Of a DNA stretch of 64,000 bases, positions 41,778 to 53,200 are shown piece by piece. Position numbers and translations under genes: made by a program. Position 1 is the stretch's first letter, and the number at the start of each line of letters is the position of its first letter. The stretch spans positions 248,001 to 312,000 of the forward strand of contig NZ_CAESCM010000001.1 in the NCBI RefSeq assembly GCF_903166585.1, read 5' to 3'. Source of the DNA: Pedobacter ghigonis. Its GTDB lineage: Bacteria; Bacteroidota; Bacteroidia; Sphingobacteriales; Sphingobacteriaceae. The notes beneath the pieces were generated by a model, which did not search any database, was not told the DNA's origin, and worked only from the letters and a program-made list of their open reading frames with translations.

Positions 41778-44630
41778 ATGAACAAATTATTTACACTGAT
41801 CTTACTGTTTTCCAGCGTTATCATTGTCCGAGCGAATACCCTCAATGCGATTACGGTAAATAATTATTTGCCTGGAAGCTTCTCCCTTGTGAGCCAAGGT
41901 AAGGTTCCCACAATTATTGTCAGTGGTAACGAATGGCCCGGCGCGGTACGGGCGGCAAAAAATCTTCAGCACGACATTGAAATGGTGAGTGGAACTGAGC
42001 CCATATTTTTAACCAGCAAAACAAGCAGGCTCCCCATCATCATTGGAACCATTGGCAAAAGCCAAATCATTGATGAAATGGTCCGCAACCACTGTCTAAA
42101 TGTTTCTGAAATTGTTGGAAAATGGGAGGCGACATTAATTCAGGTTGTGAAAAGCCCAATAAAGGGCGTTGATTCTGCTTTAGTGATTGCCGGGAGCGAT
42201 AAGCGTGGAACCATATATGGGGTATATGAACTTTCTGCTCAAATGGGCGTTTCCCCTTGGCATTACTGGGCTGACGTTCCGGTAAAAAAACGTCATTCGC
42301 TTTATGTTATTGGGGGGAGCCATGTGATTTCTTCCCCTGTAGTAAAATATCGGGGAATATTTTTAAATGATGAAGCCCCTGCCCTTTCGGCATGGAGCAA
42401 AAAAGAATTTGGAGGCTTTAACCATAAGTTTTATGAAAAGGTGTTCGAATTAATTCTCCGCTTAAAAGGAAATTACCTCTGGCCCGCTATGTGGGGAAAT
42501 GCATTTAATGACGACGATACGCTCAACCCTGTCCTAGCTGATGAATATGGGATAGTAATTGGGACTTCGCATCACGAACCCTTGACTCGTGCACACGATG
42601 AATGGAAACGATATAAAGGCGGCAAATGGAACTATGAACAAAATTCAGTGCAGTTACGTGCATTTTGGGAAAGCGGCCTAAAAAGAGTGAATGGTAAAGA
42701 ACAAATTATCACTATTGGCATGCGTGGGGATGGTGATGAGCCCATGTCGGGCAGCACAGCAACGGCCCTGCTAGAAAAAATTGTAAAAGACCAGCGCGAA
42801 ATTATTGAAAAGGTGACTCAAAAACCTGCGGCACAAACCCCACAGATCTGGGCACTGTACAAAGAAGTTCAGGATTATTATGACAAAGGCATGCGGGTTC
42901 CCGATGATGTAACTTTACTGCTTTGCGATGATAATTGGGGGAACATCAGAAAATTGCCCCGGTTAGGCGAGAAGCCCAGAAAGGGTGGCTATGGAATTTA
43001 TTATCACTTCGATTATGTGGGTGGCCCGAGAAATTACAAGTGGGTAAATACCAACCCAGTTCAAAAAATCTGGGAACAAATGCACCTTGCACATGAATAT
43101 GATGCTAATCAGATTTGGATTGTAAACGTCGGCGATTTAAAACCTATGGAGTTCCCGATTCAGTTCTTTTTAGATTATGCTTGGAATCCTGACGCCATCC
43201 CTGCCAATAAATTAATGGACTACACAGTTAACTGGGCTGCTGAACAGTTTGGCAATGAACACGCCACAGCAATCGCCGATCACATAGATACCTACCTGAA
43301 ATACGCTGCCAGAATTAAACCAGAGCTCCTTGATGAGCAAACCTATAGTCTGATCAACTATAATGAGTTCGAACGGGTAAGTAGCGATTTCATTACACTC
43401 AAACAACAAGCCATCACTACCTACAAACAATTAACCGATGACCAAAGAAATGCCTATTACCAACTGGTCCTTCATCCGATTGAAGCCGTTGCTAATTTAT
43501 ACGAAATGTATTTGGCAGTAGCTAAAAATAAATTATATGCCAAACAAGGAAGATTTTCGACCAATAGTCTGGCCAGTAAGGTGGATTCTCTCTTTAAACG
43601 GGATGCCGAAATCAGTACTTACTACAACAAAACAATGGCAGAAGGAAAATGGGACCACATGATGGACCAAACTCATATTGGATACACTTCCTGGCAGCAA
43701 CCTGATCGCAATATTTCCCCTAAAACTGTGCTCATAAACAACAGCGGTAATTCCCTGGGTATTGTACTAGAAAACACTGAACTTCACTTTACGGGAAAAA
43801 CAAAGTTAGCCCAAGGCTTCAATTTTTCAGCGCTGACTAATACATCACATACCTTCGAAATTTTTAAAACAGGAGCAAATGGACTGAAGTACAAAATTAA
43901 AGCTCCAGATTTTATGATGTTAAGTAGCAGAGAAGGAATGCTCGATGGTGACGAGAAAATCCGAATTAGCATTGATTGGAACAAAGCGCCCAAAGGCAAT
44001 AGAGAAACCCAAATTGTTATTTCCGGTAGTGATCGCTCGAGTATTATTCTTCCAATAACTACCGAAAACATTATACCGGCAGATTTACCCGCGAATTTGT
44101 TTCTGTGCGATAATGGCTATATCTCGATGGAAGCAACAAGTTATAGCAGTGCTGTGAACAACAGACCTATTTTTTGGAAAACCATCCCCAATTACGGAAA
44201 AACCAGGAGCGGAGTAATCCCAATACCTGTGACTGCGCCAGTGCAACAGCCCGGAGAAGGATCCCCACATTTGGAATACGACATTTTTATAACTCAAACG
44301 GGTAATTTTAGCCTGAATACCTTTGTCTCGCCCACGATAGATTTCACCGCGAAAGACGGGTTGAAGTTTGCTGTTTCTTTAGATGACCAAATTCCAGTAA
44401 TGGTTAACATCAGTGTGGACTACGCTTCCGAATATGCCTGGGGGCAATCGGCGGCCCGCAACATTAAAATATTCAAAACTCCCCTTGCCTTTAACAAAAC
44501 AGGTAAACATACCATCAAATATTGGATGATTACCCCAGGGATAGTATTACAAAAATTAGTACTGGATCTTGGCGGGTTAAAACCAAGCTATTTAGGCCCG
44601 CCAGAAAGTATTAAAAGCATCAGAAAATAA
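41778..44630 (+). CDS. GH115 xylan alpha-glucuronidase
   Basis: 950 residues with a signal peptide (LFTLILLFSSVIIVRA). Typical GH115 blocks: GTIYGVYELSAQMGVSPWHY, FGGFNHKFYEKVFELILRLK, GNYLWPAMWGNAF and GTSHHEPLTRAHDEW. GH115 enzymes remove glucuronic acid or its 4-O-methyl form from internal xyloses of polymeric xylan. Family length is about 850-980. It starts three bases after the second GH10, so both are co-transcribed. No GH67 enzyme is present, so this is the only visible route for uronic acid removal. Confidence 0.93.
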   Translation: MNKLFTLILLFSSVIIVRANTLNAITVNNYLPGSFSLVSQGKVPTIIVSGNEWPGAVRAAKNLQHDIEMVSGTEPIFLTSKTSRLPIIIGTIGKSQIIDEMVRNHCLNVSEIVGKWEATLIQVVKSPIKGVDSALVIAGSDKRGTIYGVYELSAQMGVSPWHYWADVPVKKRHSLYVIGGSHVISSPVVKYRGIFLNDEAPALSAWSKKEFGGFNHKFYEKVFELILRLKGNYLWPAMWGNAFNDDDTLNPVLADEYGIVIGTSHHEPLTRAHDEWKRYKGGKWNYEQNSVQLRAFWESGLKRVNGKEQIITIGMRGDGDEPMSGSTATALLEKIVKDQREIIEKVTQKPAAQTPQIWALYKEVQDYYDKGMRVPDDVTLLLCDDNWGNIRKLPRLGEKPRKGGYGIYYHFDYVGGPRNYKWVNTNPVQKIWEQMHLAHEYDANQIWIVNVGDLKPMEFPIQFFLDYAWNPDAIPANKLMDYTVNWAAEQFGNEHATAIADHIDTYLKYAARIKPELLDEQTYSLINYNEFERVSSDFITLKQQAITTYKQLTDDQRNAYYQLVLHPIEAVANLYEMYLAVAKNKLYAKQGRFSTNSLASKVDSLFKRDAEISTYYNKTMAEGKWDHMMDQTHIGYTSWQQPDRNISPKTVLINNSGNSLGIVLENTELHFTGKTKLAQGFNFSALTNTSHTFEIFKTGANGLKYKIKAPDFMMLSSREGMLDGDEKIRISIDWNKAPKGNRETQIVISGSDRSSIILPITTENIIPADLPANLFLCDNGYISMEATSYSSAVNNRPIFWKTIPNYGKTRSGVIPIPVTAPVQQPGEGSPHLEYDIFITQTGNFSLNTFVSPTIDFTAKDGLKFAVSLDDQIPVMVNISVDYASEYAWGQSAARNIKIFKTPLAFNKTGKHTIKYWMITPGIVLQKLVLDLGGLKPSYLGPPESIKSIRK

Positions 44631-44652
44631 CCTAACCAAACCAATAAACCAC

Positions 44653-45753
44653 ATGATTAACGATTTAAAAAAATTAACCCTTTTAACTGCTATCATCGGA
44701 ATGGCTGTGACCGCATATTGTCAGCAAACAAACCAAAAAACAGAAAAGGAACAGGCCGGTACAAGTAAAAAGCCTGGATATCTTTCCAAGCCAATTATCT
44801 CCAACATTTACACTGCCGACCCATCTGCACATGTTTTTAACGGAAAAATTTACATTTATCCTTCACATGATATCGAAACTGGCACCCGCGAAAACGATAG
44901 CGGTGATCATTTTGACATGAGAGATTACCGCATTTTGAGTATGGATAGTATTAATGGCAAGGTAACCGATCACGGTGTGGCATTAAGCATTAAAGACATT
45001 CCATGGGCAGGCAGGCAACTCTGGGCACCCGATGCGGCCTTTAAAAACGGAAACTATTATCTCTATTTTCCAGTCAAAGATAAATCTGATGTATTTAGAA
45101 TAGGTGTTGCTACCTCAAAAAATCCAGCCGGACCTTTCAAGGCTGAACCAGGGCCCATTAAAGGAAGCTTTAGTATCGATCCGGCAGTCTTTACGGATAC
45201 CGATGGAGCCAGTTACATGTACTTTGGTGGGATTTGGGGTGGGCAGTTGCAGCGCTGGTCCAACGGAAAATATGATGCCAATGGATCTAAAACCGACTCA
45301 CAAAAAGAAAATGAGCCCGCGTTGAGCGCTAAGGTCGCGAAAATGAGCTCAAATATGCTATCTTTTGATGGCGAAATTAAGGATGTTCAACTTATAGATA
45401 AGCAAGGTAAACCATTGCTTACTAAAGATCACAACAGCCGTTTTTTTGAAGGTGCCTGGATGCACAAATTTAATGGCAAATATTATTTCACTTATTCAAC
45501 CGGCGATACCCATTACCTGGCTTATGCTATTGGCGAGCAACCTTATGGCCCATTTGTTTATCAGGGTACTTTTATGAACCCTGTACAAGGCTGGACTACC
45601 CACCATTCTATTGTAGAAATTAATGGAAAATGGTATATTTTTTTTCATGACACCCAGCTTTCGGGCAAGACACACCTCAGAAATGTGAAAGTAACCGGCT
45701 TGAAACACAACGCTGATGGAACGATCGAAATGATTGAACCCTTTGTTAAATAA
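44653..45753 (+). CDS. GH43 beta-xylosidase/alpha-L-arabinofuranosidase
   Basis: 366 residues, single five-bladed propeller domain after an export signal. Base Asp56 is in YTADPSAHVF, the pKa-modulating Asp in FSIDPAVFTD, and acid Glu in FFEGAWMHKF. Long insert IETGTRENDSGDHFDMRDYR near the first blade is typical of a GH43 group with beta-xylosidase activity, but xylose versus arabinose cannot be settled by eye. Last gene of the plus-strand operon. Confidence 0.9.
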   Translation: MINDLKKLTLLTAIIGMAVTAYCQQTNQKTEKEQAGTSKKPGYLSKPIISNIYTADPSAHVFNGKIYIYPSHDIETGTRENDSGDHFDMRDYRILSMDSINGKVTDHGVALSIKDIPWAGRQLWAPDAAFKNGNYYLYFPVKDKSDVFRIGVATSKNPAGPFKAEPGPIKGSFSIDPAVFTDTDGASYMYFGGIWGGQLQRWSNGKYDANGSKTDSQKENEPALSAKVAKMSSNMLSFDGEIKDVQLIDKQGKPLLTKDHNSRFFEGAWMHKFNGKYYFTYSTGDTHYLAYAIGEQPYGPFVYQGTFMNPVQGWTTHHSIVEINGKWYIFFHDTQLSGKTHLRNVKVTGLKHNADGTIEMIEPFVK

Positions 45754-45799
45754 AATTGCTTACCTACCTCAAAGGCGTTTTTTCTAACTTATACCAAAG

Positions 45800-45839
45800 T
45801 ATCGATGGAAATTTAAATGTTGTTAAACTTCCATCGATA
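45800..45839. terminator. Hairpin between convergent xylan genes
   Basis: ATCGATGGAA (45801-45810) pairs with TTCCATCGAT (45829-45838), with five more inner pairs after one mismatch. It lies between the stops of the convergent GH43 (45753) and CE1 (45848) genes, so it can end both transcripts. A T-run is not obvious. Confidence 0.6.
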
Positions 45840-45847
45840 AGTATCCG

Positions 45848-46756
<909 letters not shown>

Positions 46757-46761
46757 TTATT

Positions 46762-48312
46762 TTACTTTAAGTGAATCCTGAAATAGTCAAAATCAACATA
46801 TCCTCCGCTGTCTTGGGTTGCGTAATTAAATAGTGCGAAACGGTAACCCATAAAATGGGGGAGCGTGTAGGTCATTTGCAATGATTCTCCTATCGGCTTC
46901 CACGTTTTACCGTCGAGGCTATAAAAAAAGTTGCCTCTATCTGTTCGCTGCTCAAAATCGCAACTTGCTTTGAGATATATGGTGCGCTGTCCTGCGGGAA
47001 CATCTTCACCGTTCACAGTGCCATTTTGGGCACTAACCATTACAACTGTTTTTTTTTCTCCCATGTGTTTAACACCAACCCAGCCAAATTGACGTTGAAG
47101 CAACATCAACCCAGCACGATCTCCGGTTTTCATATTGGAGATATCAACGGAGGTGATAGCTGTCGATTTAGGGCCGATGGTGCGTTGGGTTAAGGTATTG
47201 CGTGCCAAAAGAATATTGGTATCTAATCTGGAAGTAGTTATGCGCAAAAAACCAGTTCGGTTGGTTAACGACCAGTATGTATTGTCCGGATTGTGGTTCC
47301 ATTGCCACACCAACGGCAGTACAGGGCTAGCTTTCTTGCGATCAAATTCATCAGACGCTACAATACCAGGGATTAAGCCCCTGCTAACCGGAAGCTCGAG
47401 TATTTCGGGAACTTTACTGTGAATCCCAAACACCGGCCATTCATTTTCCCAGCTAACCGGTACCAGATAAGGAATACGGCCAACGGAACCAAAATCCCTG
47501 AAAAGATAAGCAAACCATTTTCCTTTAGGTGTACTGATTAAACCACCTTGTGCAACACCTTTATCTTTAAGTGCCACTCGCCCTTCATAGGGCCCACTGA
47601 GTCGATCTGAACGATGCACCACAACCGTACGCATCCCATTTCGTGGCCAGGTAATATTAAAAAGATAATATTTGCCTTTAATTTTAAATAATTGAGATCC
47701 CTCGGCGGGCAAACCAATACCCGGGCCTGCCGCAAGGCTTGCGTTTTCGATAATGACTACAGGTTTCACATCGGGTTTTATTCCAGATAAATCTTCTTTT
47801 AACTCAGCTAACATGATTTTCCCAGCACCGTAAACCATGTACGCTTTTCCTTCATCAAAAAACAGGGAGTGGTCATGTAAAGAAGGCGCAAAGGCTGTAA
47901 GCTTCCACGGTCCCTTTTCGATATCCTTTGTTCGGTAGATATAGGTTTTTCCTGTAGTGCCGGAAAAGGTACTCAGGTAGTATACCCCCTTATGGAAACG
48001 AAGGCTGCTGGCCCACGACCCGCGTCCGTAATCCCACTTTCCGTTGGATAAAGTTAGTTCGTCTGCATTTCCGAGAGTATCATAAGCATAACTTACAATT
48101 TTCCAATTTGTCAAATCAGTGGATTTCATAATTGGTACACCCGGATTCATGTGCATGGTTGTGCTGCTCATATAATACGCCTTGCCTACTCTGATCATCG
48201 AAGGATCAGGTACATCGGCGAAAATGATTGGATTTTCAGCCTGTTGCGCGTGAACATACACGGTAGGTAGCAAAAAAAGCAGCGAGAGTTTAAATAGTCT
48301 AAAATTCTTCAT
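46762..48312 (-). CDS. GH43 enzyme with C-terminal concanavalin-like domain (subfamily 12-like)
   Basis: 516 residues with a signal peptide ending HAQ. Base Asp36 is in ADVPDPSMIRVGKAYYMSST; the start PIIFADVPDPSMIRV and MNPGVPIMKSTDLTNWKIV are patterns I associate with GH43 subfamily 12. Residues about 320-516 form a beta-sandwich (DSGGYVDFDYFRIH at the end) found after the catalytic propeller in beta-xylosidases. It should release xylose or arabinose from oligosaccharides. Starts 80 bases upstream of, and runs toward, the CE1 gene. Confidence 0.88.
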   Translation of the reverse strand: MKNFRLFKLSLLFLLPTVYVHAQQAENPIIFADVPDPSMIRVGKAYYMSSTTMHMNPGVPIMKSTDLTNWKIVSYAYDTLGNADELTLSNGKWDYGRGSWASSLRFHKGVYYLSTFSGTTGKTYIYRTKDIEKGPWKLTAFAPSLHDHSLFFDEGKAYMVYGAGKIMLAELKEDLSGIKPDVKPVVIIENASLAAGPGIGLPAEGSQLFKIKGKYYLFNITWPRNGMRTVVVHRSDRLSGPYEGRVALKDKGVAQGGLISTPKGKWFAYLFRDFGSVGRIPYLVPVSWENEWPVFGIHSKVPEILELPVSRGLIPGIVASDEFDRKKASPVLPLVWQWNHNPDNTYWSLTNRTGFLRITTSRLDTNILLARNTLTQRTIGPKSTAITSVDISNMKTGDRAGLMLLQRQFGWVGVKHMGEKKTVVMVSAQNGTVNGEDVPAGQRTIYLKASCDFEQRTDRGNFFYSLDGKTWKPIGESLQMTYTLPHFMGYRFALFNYATQDSGGYVDFDYFRIHLK

Positions 48313-48555
48313 AGCGCGTAGGCAGTATTCAATTTGAATTGTATGATGAGTTATCCAAAACTATCCAGAAATTATATAGATCTATGCCCAGTTTTGTTTA
48401 AATATATGTGACAAATGTTTTTATTTCAACCCATTCTGCTCCAAAAAATAACTAAAATAACCAAATGTGCTAGTAAAATTGACGAAATTAACTAGTTGTG
48501 CGAAAATGATCTTGGTACTTTAGCAGTATATTAAAACTAACCTAATTTACTTTTT

Positions 48556-49923
48556 ATGAGCATCAAATCCATTTTCAGTTTCTGCACTTTTTTTTTAGTT
48601 TTTATCACTGCGCAAAGCAGTTTTGCCGATGAGATTATTGTTGGCTACCGCCATTTGGCTGACCCAGGCACCCTTGTTTATAATGGCAGGATCTATCTCT
48701 ACGCTTCAAATGATGATGAAAACAGCTATGACAAAGACAGTGGCTACAAAATGAAATCGATCGTTTGTGTTTCAAGCAGCGATATGAAAAATTGGACGGA
48801 TCACGGGGTTGTATTTGAAGCGCCAAGGGATGCAGCCTGGGCAGGAAGAACCTGGGCCCCGTCAGTAATCGCCCGCGATGGCAAAATTTTTCTGTACTTT
48901 GGAAATGGTGGCAATGGCATAGGCGTAGCTACCTCTGGCAGTCCGATCGGCCCGTTTAAAGATCCAATAGGAAAAAAACTGGTTGAAACCCAAACGCCGG
49001 GTGTACTTCCCGCCCCGAATATGTGGCTATTCGACCCGATGACTTTTATTGACGATGATGGCCAGGCGTATATGTACTTTGGCGGCAACGGCGATAGCAA
49101 TGTCCGGGTAATTAAACTAAACCGGGACATGATTAGTGTAGATGGTTCTGCGACCTCAATTACCGCGCCCGCATTTTTTGAGGCCTCCTGGATGCATAAA
49201 CGCAATGGTATCTATTATTTTTCATACTCAACCAATCCGAAAGCTCAAATGCGCATCGACTATTTGATGAGTAAAAGTCCGACCACTGGCTTTACTTACG
49301 GGGGAATTGTTTCCGCCCAGCCTCCCAAGAATAACAACAATAACCATCAGGGCATCTTTGAGTTTAAAGGCCAGTGGTACCATGCGTACCACAACCGGGC
49401 TGTTGCATACAAATTAGGTATCCCTACTGAATTTAAACGAAATCTGGCTGTTGAAGTACTTAACTATAAGTCAGATGGCAGCATCGAACAGGTAACCTAC
49501 ACCCCGGACGGCGTGCCACAGGTGGATGGATTAAATCCCTATACCCGGGTAGAAGCCGAAACCATGAATGATCAAATAGGGGTTAAAACTGAAACCTGCA
49601 GCAAAGGGGGGTTAAATGTAACAAATATCAAAGATGGAGACTGGATTAAGGTTAGAGGGGTAGATTTTGGCAAAGGCGCAAAAAAATTTTCTGCTGCTGT
49701 GGCGTGTATGGGAAAAGACAATAAAATTGAACTCCGGTTGGGTAGCCCTACCGGAAAACTAATTGGAACACTGGCTGTGCCCAACACCGGGCAAGGGCAG
49801 GCCTGGAAAGAAGTAAGCTGCAAGGTTGATGGCGCGACAGGAAAACATGATCTTTTCCTAACGATTAAAGGGGCAAATAAACCTGAAGTAAATATCGATT
49901 TTTGGTCATTTACAGCTAAATAA
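48556..49923 (+). CDS. GH43 arabinofuranosidase-like enzyme with CBM6
   Basis: 455 residues. A signal peptide is followed by the GH43 propeller: base Asp36 in RHLADPGTLVY, the middle Asp in MWLFDPMTFID and acid Glu in FFEASWMHKRNG. From about 325 there is a CBM6 beta-sandwich (RVEAETMNDQIGVKTETC, then KDGDWIKVRGVDFG and VNIDFWSFTAK). This layout is that of arabinoxylan arabinofuranohydrolases, where the CBM6 holds xylan. Single gene flanked by opposite-strand genes, so it has its own promoter. Confidence 0.92.
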   Translation: MSIKSIFSFCTFFLVFITAQSSFADEIIVGYRHLADPGTLVYNGRIYLYASNDDENSYDKDSGYKMKSIVCVSSSDMKNWTDHGVVFEAPRDAAWAGRTWAPSVIARDGKIFLYFGNGGNGIGVATSGSPIGPFKDPIGKKLVETQTPGVLPAPNMWLFDPMTFIDDDGQAYMYFGGNGDSNVRVIKLNRDMISVDGSATSITAPAFFEASWMHKRNGIYYFSYSTNPKAQMRIDYLMSKSPTTGFTYGGIVSAQPPKNNNNNHQGIFEFKGQWYHAYHNRAVAYKLGIPTEFKRNLAVEVLNYKSDGSIEQVTYTPDGVPQVDGLNPYTRVEAETMNDQIGVKTETCSKGGLNVTNIKDGDWIKVRGVDFGKGAKKFSAAVACMGKDNKIELRLGSPTGKLIGTLAVPNTGQGQAWKEVSCKVDGATGKHDLFLTIKGANKPEVNIDFWSFTAK

Positions 49924-50250
49924 ATTTATATCAGAAATATTTAACCTGACAACACTACTCTATGCGACTTCTAATTCATCTTTATAATAGAAGGATGTTC
50001 TATTGATCTTGATTGTTGGAAATTGGCATAAATTAAACTAGCTTGACAAATAGCCTCGCAGATGCACGATCTACGGGGTTATTTCGTATGAACTCCTCAA
50101 GCTGGCAGAATTCATTGCCGATAGTCCAGATAAAATTAGCTGTTTTTCGATAAGTGATTCAGCTGATTAAACCAGCAAAGTGCTAGTATAATTTATATTT
50201 GCCTCGGTTCACAAGCATGCGGGAAATGTTTGTTTGTAAATAAAAAATAA
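49924..50250. other. Convergent intergenic region with terminator-like hairpin
   Basis: About 330 bases between the stops of GH43-CBM6 (plus) and the hybrid regulator (minus). No ORF or repeat apart from the hairpin listed separately at 50048-50084. Confidence 0.6.
50048..50084 (+). terminator. Probable terminator hairpin downstream of GH43-CBM6
   Basis: AAATAGCCTCG and CGGGGTTATTT pair over 11 positions as plus-strand RNA when G-U pairs are allowed, with a 15-base loop. The T-tail is only three bases, so it may be weak. The minus-strand version has mismatches. Confidence 0.4.
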
Positions 50251-53200
50251 TCAGACAGCTTTTAAAACCTCGCGTTTATCTTTTCGTTTTGCATTAATAT
50301 ATTCAGAGGGGAGCATATTAAACTGAGCTTTAAAAAGTTTCGAAAAATAGCTTGGGGTCCCAAAACCCGTCATGTAAGCAATCTGTGCAACATTATAATC
50401 GCTTTTCTCCAGGAACTCCACCGCCCTTTCCAGCTTTACCGATCTAATGTATTCGATTGGCGTCAGACCGGTAATTTCAAGTAATTTATGGTAGAGAGAA
50501 CCTCGGCTCATACCGACATGCCTGCTAAGCTCTTCTACCGAGAGCTCTGGATTATTTAGTTTTTCATCGATATATTGTACGATTTTGTTCAACAATTTAA
50601 CCTCACTCGACTCAATTTCGATTTCTTTAGCCTGTACCTTCACTTGTTTAGAATAGGCGTTTTTTACCGAGCGGTTAAACAGTAATAAATTCTCAATTTT
50701 TGCATGGAGAATCCCGAAATTAAAAGGTTTGGTGAGGTAATCGTTGGCGCCCGACTTCAAGCCCTTAATCTGCTCATCTTCACCACTAATTGCAGTCAAA
50801 AGAATTACCGGGATATGACTTGTTCTTTTGTCTGCCTTTATTTTCTGGCTGAGCTCAATGCCATTCATTTCCGGCATGCTAACGTCGGTAACAACTAGTT
50901 GCGGGTGTCCGGAAAGCATTTTTTGCCATCCTTCTTTACCATTAGCCGCTTCTATAATCTGATAGAAAGGCTGTAAGCTATCTTTTAGGTAAAACCTGAA
51001 TTCCTCATTATCTTCAACCAGCAGGATTGTAGGTATCCTGACCTCAGCAGGTATCGGCTCGAGAGCCGACTCATCGGATTGTTCGTTTGTCACACCAGTA
51101 ACGGAATCGTCCGACTCCTGGATATCCTCAGCAGTGGCTACCTCAAATGGCAGCGAAACCAAAAACGCGGTTCCCCGTCCTAGTTCACTCTCCACACTAA
51201 TTTGTCCGCCATGTAGTTCTACAAATTCCCTAACAATCGATAGTCCGATTCCACTACCTTGATTTAAAATGGAACTTACATTGTTATCCATAAAAAATCG
51301 GTCGAACACTTTATCTTTACTTTGATTTGCTATGCCTATACCCGTATCTGAAACCTCAATACAAAATAGAGGTTTAATCTGATCGGCAGCATTTCCGATG
51401 AACATATTCAGACATACTTCTCCGCCTTCTTCTGTAAATTTAAATGCATTAGAAAGCAGATTAAATATAATCCTTTCCATTTTGTCCTGATCAAAATGCG
51501 TTTTCAGACTTTTAATTTCACTGTTAATGCGAAGTGAAATTTTCTTGCGTTCTGAAAGATCCTGAAATGCCTCCGCGGCTTCAGTGATAAAAGTAATGAG
51601 GTTAGCTTCGCTCAGATTCAATTTCAATTCCTGTTCTTCCATTTTCCTAAAATCGAGCAGTTGATTTACCAAATTCAGCAGCCTTCGGGCATTTCTACGG
51701 ATCATCTTTACCTGACCGGCAACAGCAGGTTCTTGTTTAACGGCAAGCAGCTTGTCAACGGGCGCTAAAATCAAGGAAATCGGTGTTCTAAATTCATGGC
51801 TTAGGTTAGTAAGGAACTTGATCTTTTGTATATCCAGTGCATGTGCCCGTTCAGCGTCTCTGCGCTGCTGAAGCACCTTCTCTTCAGCGTTAATTTGAGC
51901 TTGTTCTATAGCAAGCTGCTGTTTAATACGTTGAATTCCCCGTTGCCTGATGGCAAATAGAATTGCGCCGATTAAGACCACATAAAAAACATAGGCGTAA
52001 GTTGTTCTCCATAAGGGAGGTTGTACGTGTATTGCAATCGATGTAATTTTATCACTCCACACCCCATCGTTGTTACTTGCCCTAACCTGAAAAACATAAT
52101 CTCCGGGGTCTAGATTGGTATAATATGCTGTTTTTTCTTTCCCTACTTCATTCCAATTATGATCCAAACCAACAAGGCGGTAGGAATAGTGGTTTTGTTG
52201 CGGTGCGGTATAATTCAACGCCACATAACCAATTGAAAAATTTTGCCCATAACTGAGTTTAATTTCTTTTGCTAAACTGATTTGCTCCTGAATAGGTGAT
52301 TTTTCACTAGGAAGTACAAGAGTATTGGCAACTTTTAATTCGGTCAGCAATACCCTTGGGACCACATTATTGGTGGGTAATTCAAGCGGATTAAAATAGT
52401 TGAATCCGTCTTGCCCGCCGAAATAAAGTTCTCCAGTTGAAGTGCTAATCCCAGAACCGAGAATAAAAGGACTGTCTTGCATCCCGTTGGGACGCCCAAA
52501 GTTTTTTATTTTTTTTGTTTCAGGATTAAGGCAACTGATGCCGTTATCGGTACTAAACCAAATCAGTCCATCCCTGCCTTCCAGTATTTTATAAACAATG
52601 GCATTAGACAATCCATTCGCTTCGTTAAAATTGGTAAATTTTCCGGTTCGACGGTTGAAACAATCGATGCCAGCACCGTCGGTTCCAGCCCAAATATTCC
52701 CTTTACTATCACATAATAAACTCAATACCACATCATTAGAAAGCCCACTATTTGATTTCCTGTATGTTGCAAATTTTTTCTTACCACGCTCAAATACGGC
52801 TATTCCAGTTCCACTGGATGCCATCCACATATTCCCATCAGGGTCTTCGACGATAGCGCGAATGAAACCATTGCTTGGGAGGATCATGGGCGGCAGTGAA
52901 TGGGTGCCATAGCTGGTAAATGAATTGGTTTTATAATCAAATACATCAACACCGGTTCCGTTTGTTCCAATCCATATCAAACCTTTACTGTCTTCCTTGA
53001 TGGCAAAAATTTCATTTTGGCTAAGATCAGTAGCCATCGGGCCGGCCAGGAACTGCTTGTAAGTTTTGGTGCCTGGATTGTACGCAAACAATCCATGTTG
53101 GTAGGTTCCCACCCATAGTGTACCCCGAGAATCAAGGGTTAGTGTAAGTATGGCCAATGGATTTCGGGAAAAATCAATTTTACTCTTGATGTCAATATGC